From assembly GCA_038319215.1 (NCBI GenBank), contig JBBQCZ010000185.1, positions 1 to 6,639 on the forward strand: a stretch of 6,639 nt of DNA, given 5' to 3'. The first letter of the stretch is position 1; each line of letters begins with the position of its first letter. Below are positions 1 to 6,412 of the stretch, piece by piece. Both the position numbers and the translations under genes were made by a program. Origin of the DNA: Bact-19 sp038319215 (lineage in GTDB: Bacteria > Bacteroidota > Bacteroidia > Bacteroidales > ML635J-15). The notes under the pieces are model-generated. The model saw only the letters and a list, made by a program, of their open reading frames with translations, had not been told where the DNA came from and searched no databases.

Positions 1-105
1 TTGCAATACCATATTATCGCCCAATACTGATGCAACTTTAATCTGGGCATGAAGCAATAATGGTAAGTAGATAAATAGTGAGAGAATTAGTTTTTTTGTT
101 TTCAT
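1..105 (-). CDS. Sialate O-acetylesterase-like protein, N-terminal fragment (runs off the left edge)
   Basis: Only the first 35 codons are present; the gene continues beyond base 1. The peptide starts MKTKKLILS, has a hydrophobic core (LFIYLPLLL) and a signal peptidase I-type site at LHA|Q (residues 20/21), so the product is exported. Directly after it comes IKVASVLGDNMVLQ, which matches the opening strand of Bacteroidetes sialate O-acetylesterase/SASA-type proteins, usually of the form 'LFSDNMVLQ'. Members of that family remove O-acetyl groups from sugars such as sialic acids, and relatives in plant-polysaccharide loci act on acetylated hemicellulose or pectin. The catalytic SGNH motifs lie outside the window, so function rests on this short N-terminal match. 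The leader before ATG is A/T-rich with no Shine-Dalgarno. The 386-base gap upstream suggests it may have its own promoter, although it points the same way as its neighbours. Confidence 0.72.
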   Translation of the reverse strand, partial: MKTKKLILSLFIYLPLLLHAQIKVASVLGDNMVLQ

Positions 106-491
106 GAGTAAATAATTGTTTTTAAGGGCTATAATAAATTCGGTCAAGCCGGGACAAACTTCGTATGTAATATTTTCATCGACTCAGGTGAATCTAAGTA
201 TTTCACACAAGCTTCATGCGTTAAATTAATCTGTAATTTTTGGAACAAAATAGACCTTAAATAAGTATAAGTACGTCATGCTAATTAGTTTATATTATTA
301 TCATTTTGCGTTAACTCTATGAAATTCAATAATATAATCAATTATTAAAGTATAAACTAATTTCGAGCATGTACTTAGGTAAGAATATAATGTCTTATTA
401 TTTCAGCAATATAGAATTCAATTAGTTACATAGAACCATATCGTTTCTTTTCGAATATACTTCAGATAGCATCTAACTATTCTATCATTTT
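106..491. other. Non-coding intergenic region between the 848-residue gene and the esterase
   Basis: I see no credible reading frame in these 386 bases on either strand; ATG starts such as those near 369 and 178 on the minus strand close within about a dozen codons. The region is very AT-rich. It holds a long imperfect inverted repeat (269-376, listed separately) and a small GC-richer patch around 141-154 containing CGG-TCAAG-CCG, 36-49 bases upstream of the esterase start. I looked for the Bacteroidetes promoter pattern (TAnnTTTG with an upstream TTTG) on the minus strand and found no convincing copy. The region probably carries the 3' end of the upstream transcript and the leader of the esterase gene. 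Confidence 0.7.
269..376. repeat. Imperfect inverted repeat, two 26-base arms around a 56-base spacer
   Basis: The left arm is 269-294 and the right arm 351-376. Read against the reverse complement of the right arm, three blocks match exactly: AAGTAC (269-274 with 371-376), ATGCT (278-282 with 366-370) and AATTAGTTTATA (283-294 with 351-362). GTC (275-277) on the left and TCG (363-365) on the right are unpaired, giving 23 paired positions with two 3-base bulges. The repeat lies between the stop of the 848-residue gene and the start of the esterase gene. It could be a long transcript hairpin, or the ends of a small non-autonomous element of 108 bases; I see no clear target-site duplication flanking it. 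Confidence 0.7.
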
Positions 492-3038
492 TCACCATGC
501 CACCACCAATTCTCCGGTTAAATTTTCAACAATAAAATATTTACCATATTTTACATCTCCGGTTCTAAATGGAATATCACCACTTAACCAAGGATATTCA
601 AATTTTTTATAGACATTAATATAAGCATGAAATTGTTGTGATGTAACATTATCCTCCGGATAAATACGTACTGTTGCATTCTTTAAACCATTTATTTGCA
701 AGCGTTTGCTAATATTTAGCTCGCCTGAGTATAATTCTTTATATGAAACAATTCCGCTGGTTTGCTCAACAAAAACCCGGCATTCCCGATTCCACGCTGT
801 TGGCATTATGTAGGTTGAACTTCCATTTTCGAGCTTTGTTTCTAAGCCAAACAACAAGGGTGCACCTTGTGGCATCTTAAATCTAAGTTTGACGGTGTTA
901 CTTGGATTATATCCTGAAAATACAAAAGCATTATTTGACCTTGAAATTGTTAGCACAGGACTTTTTATAGATGGATCTTGTTTATCAATCGAAAAATCAA
1001 ATCCAAACTCGTGCAGGGCATATCGAGATAAAAGTGGACTGGTAAACCATTTTGACGGATCATCAGGAGTTAAAAGACGTCCTCCAGAAAAACTGCACGA
1101 ATTTGTTCCTCGTAGATAAACAACCTTTCCACCCAACCATTCGGGCTTACTTCGTACCCATGCAATATCACGTTTTGTACCAGATTGTTCAACTTGAGCC
1201 AAAATTTTCGTATTACTATCTTTTCTGCTTTTCAAGATTGAACGTATTCCACCTCCTGAAAGTAGTGCACGGTGGTTTAATTCTTTAGGGAAAGCACTTT
1301 CAAGGACATCAGGTATATAATCTGAACTTATTTTCAGTTCACCTTCCAAAGGAGATTCATTTTTCAGGTTCATGAAATCGGTAAACTCTTCGCTGGAATG
1401 ATCAACCGGACCGTAAACAATAAGCCTTCCACCATTTTCAACAAATTGAATCAGTACTTTTTCTAATTTTGAACCAGCATCCGGTGCTATTGTTACCAAA
1501 ATTGATTGGTTGAACAATTCAGGATTTTTGTCGATGACAGTTTGAAACGAAGTTGTTGAAATCACTGTATTCAAGGGCAAACCGTTATTAATAGACTGTC
1601 GGATGAACCAATCTCCATAATATATCTCGGGCAATCGGTCTTTATATTTATGTGCCCAATCGTGGTATTCGTCAAACGGATAAACCCAAACCAATAGACC
1701 TGGTGCTGTTGGCGCATCCATCCTTGCTTTCAGTATATGCGGAATCACTTCATTTGGCACTTGCACCGGCATATTGCCAAACGAATTGTCAATAGTCAGA
1801 AAGTTTAATTGTGTTGGGATGCCTATTTCTCCTTTGGCATCAATTCTGCAAACTGACAATGGCATATATATGTCATGTGGTTCACGACCATATCGGTCGA
1901 GCCACGGGCTGTTGAGCCACCACGGATCGTTCACATAAAATCGGAATGGAAAACGGTTGTCAGGCAACACCGACATACGAGACATATATCCTGCCAATTC
2001 CAAACCAAAGTCGCCATCCAGAGCTGCCCAAGGCGAGTTTGGCGGTGGAAGTATATTGAAATTCCCCTTGTATATATTTCTTAAGTCAACAGCGTCACGG
2101 GCCAAATCTATTCCTGCTGAAAGATTCGTTCCACGTGTTTGCACCTGAAAATTGGGACATTCTCTCCTAAATGATTTCCAGAATTCAATCATCTTTGCAG
2201 TCGCAACATCCATTTTTTCTTGTTCAAAATCTTTCCCGTTAAATATTGAGCCTATCGCATTCCAACCTTCAACTCCAAACCCAAATCCATTGCTAAACCA
2301 TATAAAGTCAAATCCAAGATCTGTCAAGAAATGCTGGCTTTGTTTTCCAAAAAAAGTACCAAAGGATGTATTAGCCGAAATTCCATTAGGAAAACCAGCG
2401 TACGATTCTTTGTCTGCATTTAAAACGGAGTAACAACTAACCATTGATTTGTTACCCATTGCATTTCCGCCTAGAATCTCAGGGTGTTTCTTATATTTAA
2501 AATCTGATTTTGCAAATTCAGGCCCTGGATCAAAAGTTGTACCTATCAGTATGGACTTTCCTGTAATTGAATGTCCAATTTCTTTCAATGTTTCAACAAT
2601 AAATTTCAAATCTCCGTACGAATAGGTTGGAGGATTTTCCATATATAAGTATGCACGTTCGTGCAGAGTAAGTTCTTCTGGACCAGACCCAATCTCATGT
2701 CCGGAATTTGGGTTACCAATATATTTTCCCCATTCAAGTGATTGGTTCAAATTACCTTTGTAGTCGAGTATTTCTGAACCATCACTTGTCCAAATCATTA
2801 TCGAAACAGTGTCTGTCTGACTTATAATTGCAGCCCATTGTGTAAATACCTCTTTAGCAACTTGACGGATATAAGTTTTGTCATTTACTTTAAAAGGTTT
2901 AAGTGACATCTCCAAGGAGATATTTTGAAATCTATTTTTTTGAAGATTTAATATCCGAAACCCAATATTATCTTGAGCTATAATTACACAAAAAAATGAA
3001 CTTAACCCAACCAATACTGCAAATATGTATTTTTTCAT
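492..3038 (-). CDS. Large secreted putative glycoside hydrolase-like protein of unnamed family, with GATase-like domain
   Basis: 848 residues, ATG start, TGA stop. A signal peptide is visible (MKKYIFAVLVGLSSFF..., cleavage likely at IIA|Q, 21/22) with no lipobox. Residues about 38-480 are dense in aromatic and acidic residues and look like a TIM-barrel enzyme region. Striking motifs are SLEMSLKPF (41-49), WTSDGSEILDY (83-93), TTFDPGPEF (167-175), TRGTNLSAGIDLA (301-313), PPPNSPWAALDGDFGLELAG (331-350), NDPWWLNSPWLDRYGREPHD (370-389) and WVYPFDEYHDW (451-461). Residues about 485-545 (ILVTIAPDAG, then FVENGGRLIVYGPV) resemble the glutamine-amidotransferase-like trimerisation domain of GH42 beta-galactosidases. 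A beta-rich C-terminal part follows (about 690-848). I do not recognise a named family. Role in glycan breakdown is inferred from this architecture and the neighbouring esterases and glycosidase. E174, D381, E386, D456 and E457 are candidate catalytic acids by motif only. No T9SS tail is present, so a periplasmic site is likely. It starts 138 bases after the upstream stop. Confidence 0.88.
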   Translation of the reverse strand: MKKYIFAVLVGLSSFFCVIIAQDNIGFRILNLQKNRFQNISLEMSLKPFKVNDKTYIRQVAKEVFTQWAAIISQTDTVSIMIWTSDGSEILDYKGNLNQSLEWGKYIGNPNSGHEIGSGPEELTLHERAYLYMENPPTYSYGDLKFIVETLKEIGHSITGKSILIGTTFDPGPEFAKSDFKYKKHPEILGGNAMGNKSMVSCYSVLNADKESYAGFPNGISANTSFGTFFGKQSQHFLTDLGFDFIWFSNGFGFGVEGWNAIGSIFNGKDFEQEKMDVATAKMIEFWKSFRRECPNFQVQTRGTNLSAGIDLARDAVDLRNIYKGNFNILPPPNSPWAALDGDFGLELAGYMSRMSVLPDNRFPFRFYVNDPWWLNSPWLDRYGREPHDIYMPLSVCRIDAKGEIGIPTQLNFLTIDNSFGNMPVQVPNEVIPHILKARMDAPTAPGLLVWVYPFDEYHDWAHKYKDRLPEIYYGDWFIRQSINNGLPLNTVISTTSFQTVIDKNPELFNQSILVTIAPDAGSKLEKVLIQFVENGGRLIVYGPVDHSSEEFTDFMNLKNESPLEGELKISSDYIPDVLESAFPKELNHRALLSGGGIRSILKSRKDSNTKILAQVEQSGTKRDIAWVRSKPEWLGGKVVYLRGTNSCSFSGGRLLTPDDPSKWFTSPLLSRYALHEFGFDFSIDKQDPSIKSPVLTISRSNNAFVFSGYNPSNTVKLRFKMPQGAPLLFGLETKLENGSSTYIMPTAWNRECRVFVEQTSGIVSYKELYSGELNISKRLQINGLKNATVRIYPEDNVTSQQFHAYINVYKKFEYPWLSGDIPFRTGDVKYGKYFIVENLTGELVVAW

Positions 3039-3107
3039 TTCAGCTTATTTTTGATAAAATCTTTTAATTATTAGTACAATATTTAAATAAAATAATAAAG
3101 TTATGCA

Positions 3108-3152
3108 AAATATATTACTATTTTTCATAGCAATGAAAATAGTAATATATTT
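3108..3152 (-). terminator. AT-rich hairpin between two genes, terminator-like or RNA-processing element
   Basis: In the 138-base gap between the glycosidase stop (3177) and the 848-residue gene start (3038) lies a near-perfect inverted repeat. The left arm is 3108-3128 and the right arm 3133-3152, with 20 paired positions, one bulged T in the left arm's run of five T (3121-3125), and a 4-base loop (AGCA on the plus strand, 3129-3132). In the direction of transcription it starts 24 bases after the stop codon. The sequence after the stem is U-rich but interrupted (UGCAUAACUUUAUUAUUUUA), so it is not a textbook intrinsic terminator. It may cause partial termination or protect the 3' end of the upstream message, lowering expression of the downstream gene relative to the first genes. 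The rest of the gap (3039-3107 and 3153-3176) shows no gene and no convincing promoter. Confidence 0.6.
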
Positions 3153-3176
3153 ATTGAAATTTCTAGAATACTAAAA

Positions 3177-4709
3177 CTAGTTTAGGGTTGTGTAAATCGC
3201 AACTCCACGAGAAGGGAGCTCATCACTAAAACTCTTTTTTTTGATGTCAATTTTCTTGTCAAACCCTATAATAGAAGCGTCTTTTGTAATTTCAACCTTA
3301 GCCGGATTATACAAGTGTCGCTTCAGTTTTGCTTTAATTTTATGATTAAATTCAACCTTAATTTTTTTTGCAGAATGAGAAGCATTGACAACCATTACAG
3401 ATAATTCAGTCCCATTTGGTCTAGTGGCAATTATATAAGTACTATCAACACAACTTGTTTTATAAACTACGGTATTATTTTGCCCTGCCAAATACTTACT
3501 CATCATACTAAAAGCATACCATGAAGGATGTGGTAATTCAGGGTTAATTATACTATCATGAGGCCATTTTGCTAGTCCCCAACGATGTACACCATTATAG
3601 AAACTATCTTTGTTCGTTTTTTCATCCAAAGGTGCTACATACTGTTGATCAAACAACAGCCAGATTAAAGACGTTTGAGCCCCCTCATTAGTAAAAGCAG
3701 CTACACTTTGAGCTAAATAGTTTCCATAGTCAGCATTATAACGCATGGTTTCATCTGGTTGGCTTGCTCCATACTCATCTATCCAAAATGGTTTTTTTGT
3801 TTGTTTTATTTTATTACGCCCAACCGCTACAATTTCTTTCCAACCATTATACTCCTTAGGAGGATTGCGGTTCCATTTTCCTCCGTTATAAGTATGCCAA
3901 CTGTAAATATCAATTACCTTATCTAAATTGTTAACGCTCCAACCTAACCATGCAGCAGTATCAGTGGCTCCACTATTAGGTCCAACCAATTTCAACGAAG
4001 ATCTCAACCCTGAATCGACTAACTTTTCATGTATTGTTGTACATACTTTTTTATAATATTCTGGCTCAGTATATCCTTTAGGAATTATTCCAGTTGGATA
4101 ATTCAATGGTTCAGTAAACAACATCAAATACTTAATATTGGTATAACCTTTTATTTTAATTAATTGATTCAAAGATTCATTTACCCATTGAGCAAATCGT
4201 TCTGGATCTTTATCCGGCTGCGGTCCAATTGCATCATTTTGTTTTCCTAGAACCCACGGATAAGTATCTTTGGTAAACCACCATCCTGCTTGTATGGCAA
4301 CGTCGACTTTTAACTCTTTCATTTTATCCAACCATAAATAAAAAGCTTTCATCTTCTCAGTTTCCCAATTAAAATCATTATACATATTGTCGCCGCATGC
4401 CCAATCTGTTCTATACCAAGTTCGTGCAATTTTTAAATCCATATCTTTAACTCTGGAGAATTCTCGTTTCCTGTCTTTTTCATTCATTCCTTTATTAATT
4501 TGTTCGGGCATAAATGCAAAACCATGGTACACTCCGTTAACTCCCAAAAAATCTTTCATCAGTACTGAGTCGTTATACACTTTCAATAGAACAAGTTTAT
4601 TAGCATTTAGCGACTGTCCTAAGCAAATCGTTTGAACAATTACTAAATTGAAAACAATAATAATTATTGCCTTCAATTTAATTACATTACATTTTTTTCT
4701 GTATTCCAT
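3177..4709 (-). CDS. Secreted clan GH-A-like glycoside hydrolase (cellulase-fold family), family unassigned
   Basis: 510 residues, ATG start, TAG stop. The N-terminus has a basic stretch (MEYRKKCNVIKLK) and a long hydrophobic run ending ICLG|Q (31/32), an export signal without lipobox. Residues about 50-405 read as a (beta/alpha)8 barrel. The marks are IARTWYR (94-100), YLMLFTEP (194-201) with probable acid/base Glu200, SWHTYN (270-275) with the His-x-Tyr usual after beta-strand 6, FWIDEYG (308-314) with probable nucleophile Glu312, and LIWLLFD (348-354) at the beta-8 position. Residues about 410-508 form a beta-sandwich of the kind often found after such barrels. The expected reaction is retaining hydrolysis of a beta-glycosidic bond. 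Overall character resembles GH39, GH30 or GH5 relatives, but I cannot assign a family or substrate. Thr199 replaces the Asn that normally precedes the acid/base in this clan. It starts 13 bases after the esterase stop, so the two genes are almost certainly co-transcribed. Confidence 0.9.
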   Translation of the reverse strand: MEYRKKCNVIKLKAIIIIVFNLVIVQTICLGQSLNANKLVLLKVYNDSVLMKDFLGVNGVYHGFAFMPEQINKGMNEKDRKREFSRVKDMDLKIARTWYRTDWACGDNMYNDFNWETEKMKAFYLWLDKMKELKVDVAIQAGWWFTKDTYPWVLGKQNDAIGPQPDKDPERFAQWVNESLNQLIKIKGYTNIKYLMLFTEPLNYPTGIIPKGYTEPEYYKKVCTTIHEKLVDSGLRSSLKLVGPNSGATDTAAWLGWSVNNLDKVIDIYSWHTYNGGKWNRNPPKEYNGWKEIVAVGRNKIKQTKKPFWIDEYGASQPDETMRYNADYGNYLAQSVAAFTNEGAQTSLIWLLFDQQYVAPLDEKTNKDSFYNGVHRWGLAKWPHDSIINPELPHPSWYAFSMMSKYLAGQNNTVVYKTSCVDSTYIIATRPNGTELSVMVVNASHSAKKIKVEFNHKIKAKLKRHLYNPAKVEITKDASIIGFDKKIDIKKKSFSDELPSRGVAIYTTLN

Positions 4710-4722
4710 CTTTTATTTTAAT

Positions 4723-6399
4723 TTATAATTCTACACCTGCTGATCCTACGCAAACTACTTTAAATTCATTTCCAGTGCTAAGAGGATTTTTGTCAGTTAA
4801 TAACTCAATACGTACAATATGGTTTCCGGAACTTAAATTAGTAGCAATTTTGAGCATATACCTGTACGAGAATGTTGTTTGGCTAAACCATGAATCCACA
4901 ACAACCGGATTAACTCCATCAACAGTAACACTGACTTTCCCCGCATTTCCATTTGTTCTCCAGCATGAAAAATAAATAACTTTGCCTTTAAGTTGAAATG
5001 ATAAGACACTTCCAAGAGTCGAACTTCTGTAACCTGCACTCTTTATAACACTTCCATCATAAGTCCAACCAGTATTTGTAAATGGTACGAGACCTGCACC
5101 ATCGTAAAGCGATGTAAATTCATACCAATTAGAGAAAACAGGAGTAGGAAGTGTTGCGTCTATTACTGGCACATTTTGCGTGTTAAATTTCTGATAAGCT
5201 TTGTCCAATGCCAGACAAATCATGTCTGCAGTAAGTGCATGTCCCACATCGTTAGGATGGATATAGTCAGCACCAATTGTCGACCAGAGAAGTCTTCCTG
5301 CATTTACTTCGGGCATAACAGCATCATGATAATTGACTATTGGTAATCCATATTGAATTCCTACAGGAATTTTAAAATCCTGGGTATTTACTCCAACATT
5401 TGTTGTCATAAATAACAGCATTACTGCGGGTTTTTGTGAAGCTTTGAGAATTTGCCTTACCACTCCTTCAAAAGACAACTTATACTCGGGCTCAGTTAAT
5501 GCATCATTAACGGCATAATCTACCACTACAAAGTCGGGATTTTTTGAAAGCAAATCACGGTTTGCACGCATTGCACCATAATCAGAAGCAGTAGCTCCAA
5601 TCCCTGCATTCACCAATGTTAGATTTGCTTTTGGAAAAGTATTCTTCCACCAAGTATAAACTAAGTTAATATAGCGTTTGTCGGCTGTTGTAGCAGCTGT
5701 ACCTTCAGTAATTGAACCTCCAAGTGCTCCTATGACCACACTTCCGCCTTTTTGAGCCTTATCAAAGACGGTAAATATTCTGTCCAAATTGCCCTCAGTC
5801 AAGTAGTTGTTGGGAAGTAACCCTACAGCATTAGGATAACTTTTGTTAGCGCCGGTTGCATTTCCAACAGTTACAGCTCTCCATTCAGTTCCATTATTAT
5901 AATTCGGCTGTTGAGTTGTAGTGTTGAGAACCATTAAACCAGGAACGGGAGTTAATGCATCAATTTGGGATTGTGTTAAACTCAATAGTCTTTCTATCTT
6001 TTTTGTATGGAATGCATACGGAACGCTTAATAATTGGCTAGTTGCAGTCAATATATAGCTTGTTCCACCAACAGGATCTATTTCTGTTTTAATAAAACAA
6101 TTATTAGCTGCCCAATTGATTTTGCTAAATCCATCACTTCCACCTATTTCAACTGAAATTAAACCATTTGCATTAGTAGTGGGAGTTTGTGTTTCAGAAT
6201 ATACAGCTGCGCCATTAACCGAACCAATAAGAATGCTAATTTTTATACCAACTTTTGTATTGGCTATTATTGCATTATTGTTATTGCGTACTACTGTCTG
6301 ATAGCTAATTTTCTGTGGTATTTGAGCACATAAGTGCTGTGGCAGAAACGCATTTGCAATTAATAAAATGTACCATAAATATAAAAATGATTTTTTCAT
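4723..6399 (-). CDS. Secreted SGNH/GDSL esterase with N-terminal Bacteroidetes beta domain and C-terminal jelly-roll-like domain
   Basis: 558 residues, ATG start, TAA stop. The signal peptide ends LCA|Q (25/26). Residues 26-135 (PQKISYQTVVRN..., then VYSET, EIDPVGGTSY and SQLLSVPYAF) match the domain common at the start of Bacteroidetes surface and tail-fibre-like proteins. The linker (about 138-177) carries SLTQSQIDAL and GTEWRAV, typical of the same proteins. Residues about 205-405 are an SGNH hydrolase: GGSIT with nucleophile Ser229 (block I), NAGIGAT with Gly266 (block II), YAVND with Asn298 (block III) and DYIHPND with Asp378/His381 (block V). All expected catalytic residues are present. 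Residues about 440-552 form a beta-rich domain with GNHIVRIELL and KNPLSTG, like the accessory domain found after other SGNH esterases and possibly sugar-binding. The likely role is deacetylation of a polysaccharide. It starts 13 bases after the stop of the frame-broken upstream gene and precedes the glycosidase by 13 bases. It has no T9SS tail of its own. Confidence 0.9.
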   Translation of the reverse strand: MKKSFLYLWYILLIANAFLPQHLCAQIPQKISYQTVVRNNNNAIIANTKVGIKISILIGSVNGAAVYSETQTPTTNANGLISVEIGGSDGFSKINWAANNCFIKTEIDPVGGTSYILTATSQLLSVPYAFHTKKIERLLSLTQSQIDALTPVPGLMVLNTTTQQPNYNNGTEWRAVTVGNATGANKSYPNAVGLLPNNYLTEGNLDRIFTVFDKAQKGGSVVIGALGGSITEGTAATTADKRYINLVYTWWKNTFPKANLTLVNAGIGATASDYGAMRANRDLLSKNPDFVVVDYAVNDALTEPEYKLSFEGVVRQILKASQKPAVMLLFMTTNVGVNTQDFKIPVGIQYGLPIVNYHDAVMPEVNAGRLLWSTIGADYIHPNDVGHALTADMICLALDKAYQKFNTQNVPVIDATLPTPVFSNWYEFTSLYDGAGLVPFTNTGWTYDGSVIKSAGYRSSTLGSVLSFQLKGKVIYFSCWRTNGNAGKVSVTVDGVNPVVVDSWFSQTTFSYRYMLKIATNLSSGNHIVRIELLTDKNPLSTGNEFKVVCVGSAGVEL

Positions 6400-6412
6400 A
6401 ATTTATCACTAT

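Noticed and set aside
889..2433. Several plus-strand open frames of 60-95 codons (889-1119, 1052-1288, 1875-2084, 1957-2148, 2152-2433).
   Set aside because: They lie antisense inside the well-supported 848-residue gene, overlap one another, and their peptides show no domain or signal pattern.
3070..3107. Possible Bacteroidetes-type promoter before the 848-residue gene (TTTTGCAT with TAAATATTG downstream on the minus strand).
   Set aside because: The -7 part does not match TAnnTTTG, and in DNA this AT-rich such partial matches are expected by chance.
4387..4635. Plus-strand open frame of 82 codons.
   Set aside because: It is antisense to the N-terminal part of the glycosidase gene and has no recognisable protein features.
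4775..5039. Plus-strand frame 4775-4975 and minus-strand alternate frame 4833-5039.
   Set aside because: Both are shadows of the C-terminal domain of the SGNH esterase, whose own frame is continuous and carries conserved motifs.
6116..6301. Plus-strand open frame with a hydrophobic end.
   Set aside because: It is antisense to the conserved N-terminal beta domain of the esterase; the hydrophobicity comes from the complementary codons.
6400..6412. Shine-Dalgarno sequences before the starts at 6399, 4709, 3038 and 105.
   Set aside because: No purine-rich GGAGG-like motif is present in any of the four leaders; A/T-rich leaders are usual in Bacteroidetes, so absence does not argue against these starts.
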